NCBI GenBank assembly: GCA_900319905.1
Contig: ONQB01000012.1
Span: 1-64,000 of the forward strand
Direction: 5' to 3'
Length of the DNA stretch: 64,000 bases
From: an uncultured Prevotella sp.
GTDB taxonomy: Bacteria; Bacteroidota; Bacteroidia; Bacteroidales; Bacteroidaceae
Shown one piece after another: positions 50,072 through 56,543 of this stretch. How positions within the stretch are numbered: position 1 is the stretch's first letter; each line of letters starts with the position of its first letter. The notes under the pieces are model-generated. The model made no database searches and was not told where the DNA came from. It saw only the letters and a list, made by a program, of their open reading frames with translations. The position numbers and the translations under genes were made by a program.

Positions 50072-50203
50072 CTTACGGCGAAACGCCATTGGCCTTTCGG
50101 CGAAATGTCATTGGCTTTTCGGCGTAACGTCACCGGCCCCACGGCGGAACGCCACTGGTCTTACGGCGGTACGCCACTGGTCTTACGGCGGTACGCCGAC
50201 CCG
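50072..50203 (+). repeat. 22-bp repeat array, right copy (6 units)
   Basis: Six consecutive units of exactly 22 bases begin at 50072, 50094, 50116, 50138, 50160 and 50182, with the pattern CTTWCGGCGAAAYGYCATTGGC. The later units shift to CGGCGGTACGCCACTGGT. They align with the array at 20226-20335 (shared TTTCGGCGAAA core and CATTG tail) and have the same period and orientation. The unit is a clear family, but each copy is degenerate. Confidence 0.8.
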
Positions 50204-50525
50204 TTTTCGATACTTTCGAGGCACAGAATCATTGAGTTTCAAGTTCAACAATACACATGTCGCTGATAATCAAAGTATTACAAACTATTACTCCTATTCG
50301 CAAATTTGAGCCCAACCACGACCCCGTTAGCAAATACGGCCGTCATAATGCTGATTTTCCATGTAAAATATTGACAGTACAAGACCATAGAGCCGAAACT
50401 GCCGTGCAACCGTCATAGTATTGTCCATATTTCTTCTTTAAAATTTAATTAAATTTAACGGGTAATTTCTTGCTTTATATCAAGTTTCGACGTATCTCTG
50501 TAATCAGAGTAAAAGGTACACTTAA

Positions 50526-50960
50526 TCTGTATTAAAACACATCTATATATACACGCCGGTGCTCATCAAGACGGCAACCACCAGCACTTCGTTTGCCTTC
50601 TCGAATGTGAACCTCGTGAACGCTACTCCGACAGCTGCCGGTAAGAACTGGAACTTCGTGGGTTCTTACAACGCCAAGACCGTTATCCCTGCTGGCGCAT
50701 ACGAGATGTACAACAACAACCTCTATAAGTCAGACGGCACCAGCAGCTACTTCACCAAGGGCTTCCGTGCTTATATTGCACCTGCCGCCGCTACCTCAGC
50801 TAAGCCTATGCTGACCATCGACGGCGTCGCCACGAGCATCGACAAGGTCATCACCAACATCGACAAGGAGGGTAATCTCTACAACCTCGCCGGCCAGCGT
50901 GTTTCGAAGAACACCAAGGGCATCGTCATCAAGAATGGCAAGAAAGTTATCAACAAGTAA
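50526..50960 (+). pseudogene. C-terminal remnant of a large secreted protein
   Basis: The frame is open from 50526 but has no ATG; the first possible initiator is a GTG at 50559. The roughly 130 residues begin inside a beta-rich domain (VNLVNATPTAAGKNWNFVGS) and end with NLYNLAGQRVSKNTKGIVIKNGKKVINK-type sequence. This tail, with its NLAGQRV and GIVIxNGKKV parts, recurs at the ends of long secreted Prevotella proteins. The base composition is G/C-rich like real genes, while the upstream sequence is A/T-rich, so the 5' part has been lost and what remains is a remnant. It could also be a small standalone secreted domain, but no signal peptide is present. Confidence 0.65.
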
Positions 50961-50982
50961 AACACTCTAATATAACACTAAA

Positions 50983-51162
50983 ATGAAGAAATACATGAAA
51001 CCCGCCATTAAGGCGAGAGCAATCAACACAGAGAGCGTGATAGCTTCATCTCCTACAGTAGGAGGAGACGTAAACGACCTCAAGAATACAACAGACCAAC
51101 TTCCTACCGGCGCAACCATGAACGGCGGTCAGGCCAAGCGCTTCGACATCTGGGGCGAGTAA
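50983..51162 (+). CDS. 59-residue peptide of the MKKYMKPxI type
   Basis: A short gene, 22 bases after the secreted-protein remnant. It encodes a peptide beginning MKKYMKPAIKARAINTESV, with a middle part IASSPTVGGDVNDLKN and ending AKRFDIWGE. Small proteins starting MKKYxKPxIxxxxxxxxSxxAxS and ending in an acidic or aromatic tail are widespread in Bacteroidales and often occur near secreted or glycan-related genes; their function is unknown to me. The intact frame, the family-like start and the strong terminator at 51190 argue that the gene is real. Confidence 0.7.
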   Translation: MKKYMKPAIKARAINTESVIASSPTVGGDVNDLKNTTDQLPTGATMNGGQAKRFDIWGE

Positions 51163-51189
51163 TCTGAGCTGACTGTAGATGATACAGAT

Positions 51190-51219
51190 GGGGCTGTGCT
51201 GAAAAGCGCAGCCCCTTTT
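51190..51219 (+). terminator. Rho-independent terminator of the small-peptide gene
   Basis: GGGGCTGTGC (51190-51199) pairs with GCGCAGCCCC (51206-51215) with one G-U pair and a TGAAAA loop, followed by TTTTATTTT. Confidence 0.88.
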
Positions 51220-51238
51220 ATTTTGGGGGTAAGCGGGG

Positions 51239-51325
51239 TAGGCAAAGTAGGCAAAGCAAGATAGGCAAGGTAGGCAAAAATAGGCAAGGCAAGATAGGCA
51301 AAGTAGGCAAAGCAAGATAGGCGAG
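51239..51325. repeat. TAGGCAAA-rich low-complexity repeat
   Basis: A run of TAGGCAAAG/TAGGCAAGG words. A 27-base stretch (starting AGGCAAAGTAGGCAAAGC) occurs identically at 51240-51266 and 51296-51322. Open frames here encode only Leu/Pro/Cys-rich repeats and are judged non-coding. Confidence 0.75.
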
Positions 51326-51371
51326 GCCGCCTACGCCCAAGGCTATAGCCCCTTGGAGCCAGCAATGGTAA

Positions 51372-51433
51372 TTAACCCCTCCCCTCTGGTGGGGGAGGGC
51401 CCTTTGCGCAAAGCGCAAAGGGGGTGGGGCTAA
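51372..51433. repeat. Nested GC-rich palindromes
   Basis: CCCTTTGCGC (51400-51409) and GCGCAAAGGG (51413-51422) form a perfect 10-bp stem with an AAA loop. To its left CCCTCCCC/GGGGGAGGG folds separately. The outer ends (TTAACCCC...; ...TGGGGCTAA) are also roughly complementary. Similar C/G-rich palindromes are common intergenic repeats in Bacteroidetes. It precedes the 3' end of the DUF4293 gene. Confidence 0.65.
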
Positions 51434-51523
51434 AAAAAAGCTGTGCCCAAGCGCCACAACGCCTCGACACAGCCTTTATTGCTGGTGATTAATATCGATT
51501 TTACTATTGGAGATAAATATCGT

Positions 51524-51973
51524 TTATCTGATTCGGTCCATCGACTTGATCAAGTCCTCGTCATGCTTGACGCCCTTTCTGGCCAGGAAGAAGAAGATGA
51601 CGGCCACAAGAGGCAGGCAGGCTGCAAAGCAGAACTTGAACGTACCTAATTGATCGAAGGTCTCGCTGGCATAGAACGCATAGCTGCCATACCACACGCC
51701 ACAGAGGAAGATGCAGCCCAGACACAGCGTCATCTGCAATTTACGACGATGATAAAGGAAGATGGTGATGAGTGTAAGCACACCCGTGACAATCAACTCA
51801 ACAAAGAGCAGCGGATGAACTGTCACCACATTGTTGACCGTCAAACCATAATTGTACCATACGGCTACTACTTTACCAGCCGTGTCGTCTATCTTTCCGA
51901 TAGGCAGACAAAGGCACACGATAAGCGAAGCCAGGGCCAGTAGCAAATAAACCGTTTGCCTGCGCTGTATCAT
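51524..51973 (-). CDS. DUF4293 membrane protein
   Basis: A 149-residue protein with four hydrophobic spans (TVYLLLALASLIVCLCL; VTVHPLLFVELIVTGVLTLITIF; LQMTLCLGCIFLCGVWYG; FKFCFAACLPLVAVIFFFLA). It has the DUF4293 start MIQRRQTVYLLL and end DEDLIKSMDRIR. The family is restricted to Bacteroidetes and has no known function. Its place directly after the omega/Rpb6-like subunit gene, with a 2-base gap, and after bamD suggests an operon bamD-rpoZ-DUF4293. Confidence 0.85.
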   Translation of the reverse strand: MIQRRQTVYLLLALASLIVCLCLPIGKIDDTAGKVVAVWYNYGLTVNNVVTVHPLLFVELIVTGVLTLITIFLYHRRKLQMTLCLGCIFLCGVWYGSYAFYASETFDQLGTFKFCFAACLPLVAVIFFFLARKGVKHDEDLIKSMDRIR

Positions 51974-51975
51974 GG

Positions 51976-52317
51976 TTATGCCTCCTCTTGCTTGTCGTTG
52001 TCCTTAGAAGGGTCACGCCAATACACGTTGCCCTCGATGAACTCCTGGGTAGCCAACAGCGAAGGCTTGGGCAGACGCTCGTAGTAACGGCTGATCTCAA
52101 TCTGCTCGCGGTTCTCAAACACCTCTTCGAGTGAATCGTTGTAGGAAGCGAACTCAGCAAGTTTCTTACTCAGGTCAGACTTGATCTCAACTGCAATCTG
52201 ATTTGCACGTTTGCCAATAATTACCACACTCTCATAAATGTTACCTGTTTCCTTACACAGGTCCATGATGTTGCGGGTCACCGTATTGACCGGTGCTTTT
52301 GACTTCTTGTAATCCAT
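51976..52317 (-). CDS. rpoZ: RNA polymerase omega / Rpb6-like subunit
   Basis: A 113-residue protein matching the Bacteroidetes form of the omega subunit (Rpb6-like): VNTVTRNIMDLCKETGNIYESVVIIGKRANQIAVEIKSDL holds the conserved core, which helps fold and assemble beta-prime. The C-terminal half (SLEEVFENREQIEISRYYERLPKPSLLATQEFI) is the extension typical of Bacteroidetes. It lies between bamD and the DUF4293 gene on the same strand. Confidence 0.85.
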   Translation of the reverse strand: MDYKKSKAPVNTVTRNIMDLCKETGNIYESVVIIGKRANQIAVEIKSDLSKKLAEFASYNDSLEEVFENREQIEISRYYERLPKPSLLATQEFIEGNVYWRDPSKDNDKQEEA

Positions 52318-52352
52318 ATTATTAATGATGTCTATTTTTTAGCTTGATAACG

Positions 52353-53192
52353 TTAGTCTATCGAATCCGTACTGTTGGTGTACTTCTTGCACTTGGCGAT
52401 GAAGGACTCGGCCTCCTTGCGTTCCTTGGAATCAGGATACTCATTGAGGAAACCATAGCACTCATCTTCAGCATCCTGGTAGCGCTCCATCTTCTTGGCT
52501 TCAACGCTCTGCTCGGCCAGATGGAACTTACTGCGCATGATCAGTGTGGCAAACTCCTCACGTTTCTTAGTATAAGGGTAGTCCTTGAGTGCATTCTGCG
52601 ATGTGACGATGCACGCCTCATAGTTGTTGCCACCGAAGGAGCAGTTGTTGAAATACGAGCCGAGGTTGTAATACAATGTGGCTGACAGATATTCCTTCTC
52701 TACCAGTTTGTCCTGCAGATCGAAGAGTCTCTGCTGGGCCGTCTCCTTGTATCTGGCATCGGGATAGAGGTCGAGATACTCCTGGAACGCCTCAATAGCC
52801 GACACGGTCTGCGTCTGGTCGAGACGAGGCTCCGGCGTGCTCATGAACAGGCTCTGTCCCGTATAGAAGCTTGCCATCTCAGCAAAGTCACCACGCGGAT
52901 ACGACTTGACATACTTCTTGAAGGTCTCAGCCGCCGTCTCATAGTCCTGTGAATGATACTCGGCCATTCCCAGCATATAGAGGCACTCCTGCGCATCCTG
53001 ACTGCCCTTCATCGGCACGATGAGGTCCTGCAGCAGGGTTACAGCACGCTGATATTTGCCACGGTCATAACTCTCCTTGGCATACTCGTATTTATAACGA
53101 TAATCAGTGGACTTGTACACACTGTTGAACTCCTTCTGGCAGCTGCTCAGCAGCAACAAAGCCAGCAAAGCCAATATGGTATAGTTTTTCAT
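52353..53192 (-). CDS. bamD: Outer-membrane assembly lipoprotein BamD
   Basis: About 279 residues with a lipoprotein signal (NYTILALLALLLLSSC). It consists of five TPR-like helical hairpins: YEYAKESYDRGKYQRAVTLL, CLYMLGMAEYHSQDYETAAE, AIEAFQEYLDLYPDARYKE and ECYGFLNEYPDSKERKEAE. BamD is part of the BAM complex that folds beta-barrels into the outer membrane. The start may be 53192 or the Met two codons earlier at 53198. It is the first gene of the bamD-rpoZ-DUF4293 run and is divergent from uvrB. Confidence 0.92.
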   Translation of the reverse strand: MKNYTILALLALLLLSSCQKEFNSVYKSTDYRYKYEYAKESYDRGKYQRAVTLLQDLIVPMKGSQDAQECLYMLGMAEYHSQDYETAAETFKKYVKSYPRGDFAEMASFYTGQSLFMSTPEPRLDQTQTVSAIEAFQEYLDLYPDARYKETAQQRLFDLQDKLVEKEYLSATLYYNLGSYFNNCSFGGNNYEACIVTSQNALKDYPYTKKREEFATLIMRSKFHLAEQSVEAKKMERYQDAEDECYGFLNEYPDSKERKEAESFIAKCKKYTNSTDSID

Positions 53193-53323
53193 ACGCATAA
53201 TCTGTCATGCAACCGACGTGCATTTGCTGTGCAAATTTACAACTAAAATCGCTGATACAACAATTATCCCTCATCTTTTTTAGTTATTTTACCGATTTTC
53301 ATGGTCGTTATGGGGAAAATCGC

Positions 53324-53331
53324 TAACTTTG
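53324..53331 (+). promoter_or_regulatory. -7 promoter element of uvrB
   Basis: TAACTTTG (53324-53331) followed by C matches the Bacteroidetes -7 element, 16 bases before the uvrB ATG. No good -33 TTTG. Confidence 0.6.
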
Positions 53332-53347
53332 CGAACTATTATAGACT

Positions 53348-55447
53348 ATGGATTTCAAAATAACTTCAAAGTTCAAGCCCACAGGTGACCAGCCACAGGC
53401 CATCAAGCAGCTCACCGACGGTGTGAAGCGCGGCGACCCTGCGCAGGTGCTGCTCGGCGTTACGGGTTCCGGCAAGACCTTCACCGTGGCCAATGTGATT
53501 GCCAATGCGGGCAAGCCTACCCTTATACTCAGCCACAACAAGACGCTGGCCGCACAGCTCTACGAGGAGATGAAAGGCTTCTTCCCCGACAATGCCGTGG
53601 ACTATTATGTGAGTTATTATGACTATTACCAGCCCGAAGCTTACATGCCTTCCACCGACACCTATATTGAGAAAGACCTGGCCATCAACGACGAGATAGA
53701 CAAGCTGCGGCTGGCTGCCGTCAGCGACCTGCTGTCGGGCCGGAAAGACGTCATCGTCGTGTCGTCGGTGTCGTGCATCTACGGTATGGGCGCGCCGGTG
53801 TCGATGCAGGAGAACGTCATCAATATTAAAGTGGGACAGAAGCTGGACCGCAATCAGTTTCTCCGTCGGCTGGTCAATGCGCTCTATGTACGCAACGACG
53901 TTGACCTGCAACGCGGTTGCTTCTCTGTAAAGGGTGACACGGTCAACATCGCCATGGCCTACTCCGACTACGTGCTGCGCGTGACCTGGTGGGACGACGA
54001 GATCGACAGCATCGAAGAGGTGGATGCCATCACCATGCACAGCCTGCAGCAGTATGCCGAGTACAACATCTATCCGGCCAACCTCTTCGTGACCTCGAAG
54101 GAGCAGACCGAGAACGCCATCCGCATGATACAGGACGACCTGGTGAAACAGGTGGACTACTTCAACGAGATGGGCGACGCCATCAAGGCACAGCGCATCA
54201 AGGAGCGTGTGGAGTACGACATGGAGATGATCAAAGAGCTGGGCCATTGCTCAGGCATTGAGAACTACTCCCGTTACTTCGACGGACGTCAGCCGGGCCA
54301 ACGCCCTTACTGTCTGCTCGACTTCTTCCCCAAGGACTACCTCATGGTCATCGACGAGAGCCATGTCACCGTGCCGCAGATCAACGCGATGTACGGCGGT
54401 GACCGGGCCCGCAAGCAGAACCTTGTGGAGTACGGCTTCCGGCTGCCGGCTGCCTTCGACAACCGTCCGTTGCGCTTCGAGGAGTTCCACGAGATGATCC
54501 ATCAGGTGATCTACGTCTCGGCCACCCCCGCCGACTACGAGTTGCAGGAAGCCGAGGGCGTGGTGGTAGAACAGCTCATCCGTCCTACAGGCCTGCTCGA
54601 TCCGGAGATTGACGTGCGGCCCTCGGAGAATCAGATTGACGACCTGCTCAGTGAGATTGTGGACAGGACCGAGCGCAACGAGCGCGTGCTGGTGACCACG
54701 CTGACCAAGCGCATGGCAGAGGAGCTGACCGAGTATCTGCTCAACCACAACATCAAGGCGGCTTATATCCACAGCGACGTGGCTACGCTCGACCGTGTCA
54801 AGATCATGAACGACCTGAGAGCCGGCGTCTACGACGTGCTGGTGGGTGTGAACCTGCTGCGTGAAGGCCTCGACCTGCCGGAAGTGTCGCTCGTGGCCAT
54901 CCTCGATGCCGACAAGGAAGGCTTTCTCAGAAGCCACCGCAGTCTGACACAGACAGCCGGACGTGCCGCACGTAATGTCAACGGTAAGGTGATCATGTAT
55001 GCCGACACCATCACCGACAGCATGCAACGCACCATCGACGAGACCGCAAGACGACGCTCCATACAGCTGAAATACAACGCCGACCACCACATCACGCCCA
55101 AGCAGATTGTCAAGGACATCAAGGGCGTGCTGCCGCAATCGGATGGCAGCGGTTACGAGCAACCCAACAAACCCAATGCTCCGCAGGTCTATCTGGAGCC
55201 CGACACCAACGCCTACGGGAGCTTCGCCGCCGACCCCATCATCAAGGAGATGTCGGAGGAAGAACTGCAGAAGAGCATCGACCATACGAAAGAACTCATG
55301 GAAGAGGCTGCCCGCAAGCTGGACTTCATCCAGGCTGCCCAGTACCGCGACGAGATTATCCGCTTGCAGTCGATGCTTAAAGAGAAGGACAACGGTGAGG
55401 ACACAGCCGGCAAGCCTTCCACCGTAAAGACAAAAGCGAAACGGTAG
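53348..55447 (+). CDS. uvrB: Excinuclease ABC subunit B
   Basis: The DNA-damage recognition helicase-like subunit of nucleotide excision repair. 699 residues with all family marks: Walker A LLGVTGSGKTFTVANVI; the beta-hairpin YVSYYDYYQPEAYMPSTDTY; helicase motif II MVIDESHVTVPQI; YVSATPADYEL; motif V/VI VGVNLLREGLDLPEVSL and QTAGRAARNVNGKV. The C-terminal UVR domain (KELMEEAARKLDFIQAAQYR) contacts UvrC. Monocistronic with its own -7 element. Confidence 0.97.
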   Translation: MDFKITSKFKPTGDQPQAIKQLTDGVKRGDPAQVLLGVTGSGKTFTVANVIANAGKPTLILSHNKTLAAQLYEEMKGFFPDNAVDYYVSYYDYYQPEAYMPSTDTYIEKDLAINDEIDKLRLAAVSDLLSGRKDVIVVSSVSCIYGMGAPVSMQENVINIKVGQKLDRNQFLRRLVNALYVRNDVDLQRGCFSVKGDTVNIAMAYSDYVLRVTWWDDEIDSIEEVDAITMHSLQQYAEYNIYPANLFVTSKEQTENAIRMIQDDLVKQVDYFNEMGDAIKAQRIKERVEYDMEMIKELGHCSGIENYSRYFDGRQPGQRPYCLLDFFPKDYLMVIDESHVTVPQINAMYGGDRARKQNLVEYGFRLPAAFDNRPLRFEEFHEMIHQVIYVSATPADYELQEAEGVVVEQLIRPTGLLDPEIDVRPSENQIDDLLSEIVDRTERNERVLVTTLTKRMAEELTEYLLNHNIKAAYIHSDVATLDRVKIMNDLRAGVYDVLVGVNLLREGLDLPEVSLVAILDADKEGFLRSHRSLTQTAGRAARNVNGKVIMYADTITDSMQRTIDETARRRSIQLKYNADHHITPKQIVKDIKGVLPQSDGSGYEQPNKPNAPQVYLEPDTNAYGSFAADPIIKEMSEEELQKSIDHTKELMEEAARKLDFIQAAQYRDEIIRLQSMLKEKDNGEDTAGKPSTVKTKAKR

Positions 55448-55586
55448 CTCTGTCCCTTGCAAAAGGACATAAGAAACGTTGAGAATTGAAAAAAAACAGT
55501 CATAACATGGGCATTGTGCGTAAATATTTCGTAACTTTGCTCATAATAAAACACTGATGAATAATCGCGACGAAATAAGACACACT

Positions 55587-56255
55587 ATGAATAGAAAGAA
55601 ACTGATCATTGCACTGTTGGCTTGCCTTCCCATGGTTGGCATGGCCCAGGACAACGTTTGGGAAGTGCCCGATGCCTCCAAGCAACAAGAGCAAGCCAAG
55701 CCCCCCAGGAAGGCTTTGATAGAGAAGAAGACCGTAGACAAGAAATATCTTGCCGGTGCCGTCCCAGAGGTGAATGGCAAGGTTGTATTCACACTTGACA
55801 AAGACGTGCCCGGCATGAGTGCCGAAGACATCTACCAGAAGGTCTACGGCGTGATGCAGGAACTGGTGGAGGAGACCAAGGACAAGGAGATCGATCCCTC
55901 CAGCCGCATCGTAGCCGTGAACAAAAGCGAGCACACCATCGTAGCCAACATGAGAGAATGGCTGGTGTTCTCGTCCAGTTTCTTGCAGCTCGACCGCACG
56001 CAGATGAACTATATCCTCGTGGCCAGGGCCACCGATCATCACATCAACGTCACGATGGAGCGCATCAACTATGCCTACGAGATACACCGTGAGAACCAGG
56101 GCCTGCGCACAAGCGCGGAGGAATGGATCTCCGATGAGAATGGCCTCAACAAGAAAAAGACCAAGATGGCCAAGGGCAGCGGGAAGTTCCGCATCAAGAC
56201 CATCGACCGCAAGGATAACATCTTCTCACGCATCGACAAGGCTTTAGGCATCTAA
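55587..56255 (+). CDS. Exported DUF4468 protein
   Basis: 222 residues from the ATG at 55587 (NRKKLIIALLACLPMVGMAQ is a signal peptide); an in-frame ATG at 55557 is less likely. After a charged linker, DUF4468 covers about 60-165 (VFTLDKDVPGMSAEDIYQKV, HTIVANMREWLVFSSSFLQL, INVTMERINYAYE), a TBP-like beta fold found in Bacteroidetes. It ends with a Lys-rich part. Function unknown. A -7 element TAACTTTG lies at 55532-55539. A GTCCCGAC/GTCGGGAC hairpin (56270-56305) follows before the next gene. Confidence 0.78.
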   Translation: MNRKKLIIALLACLPMVGMAQDNVWEVPDASKQQEQAKPPRKALIEKKTVDKKYLAGAVPEVNGKVVFTLDKDVPGMSAEDIYQKVYGVMQELVEETKDKEIDPSSRIVAVNKSEHTIVANMREWLVFSSSFLQLDRTQMNYILVARATDHHINVTMERINYAYEIHRENQGLRTSAEEWISDENGLNKKKTKMAKGSGKFRIKTIDRKDNIFSRIDKALGI

Positions 56256-56333
56256 TTACACTTCTGTCCGTCCCGACAGCCGCCACAACAGGGTGCCGTC
56301 GGGACCAAGAGATGACATTATCACATTCAGATT

Positions 56334-56543
56334 ATGATTGAACGTAGACACAGAGGTGAGCAGGAACCACAAACCGATCACTTCCGCACGACCCGCCAAT
56401 GGCTCAACATCATCTTCATGGTGGGCGCCGTGGTGGGCGTAGCTGTTTATCTGCTCCACACCCCTCAAACATTAGGCATCATCATCATACTCGCGGCAAT
56501 GGTCTTCAAGATCATAGAGTGCGCGTTACGATTCATTAAATGA
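56334..56543 (+). CDS. Small two-span membrane protein upstream of the porin
   Basis: A 69-residue protein: a charged cytoplasmic start (MIERRHRGEQEPQTDHFRTT) and two hydrophobic spans (WLNIIFMVGAVVGVAVYLL; LGIIIILAAMVFKIIECAL). Its stop overlaps the porin gene start (ATGA overlap at 56540-56543), which indicates translational coupling. This is the main evidence that it is real. No function can be assigned. Confidence 0.72.
   Translation: MIERRHRGEQEPQTDHFRTTRQWLNIIFMVGAVVGVAVYLLHTPQTLGIIIILAAMVFKIIECALRFIK

Larger units (their letters stand above)
49100..50525. other. 1.4-kb repeat-rich intergenic zone
   Basis: No credible gene. From left to right: the GH43 promoter, a 57-base hairpin (49319-49375), a symmetrical 307-base palindromic element (49490-49796), the right 22-bp repeat array (50072-50203), then unstructured A/T-rich sequence. 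Short open frames that cross the palindromes are judged spurious. Confidence 0.65.

Noticed and set aside
51046-51457. Leu/Pro/Cys-rich minus-strand open frames
   Set aside because: They translate the TAGGCAAA repeat and the GC palindromes; low-complexity artefacts.
53366-55462. Long minus-strand open frames (293 and 403 codons) opposite uvrB
   Set aside because: Antisense shadows of a certain gene in G/C-rich sequence.
56270-56305. GTCCCGAC/GTCGGGAC hairpin as a terminator after the DUF4468 gene
   Set aside because: No T-run follows and the next gene starts 28 bases later, so it is only noted as a hairpin.
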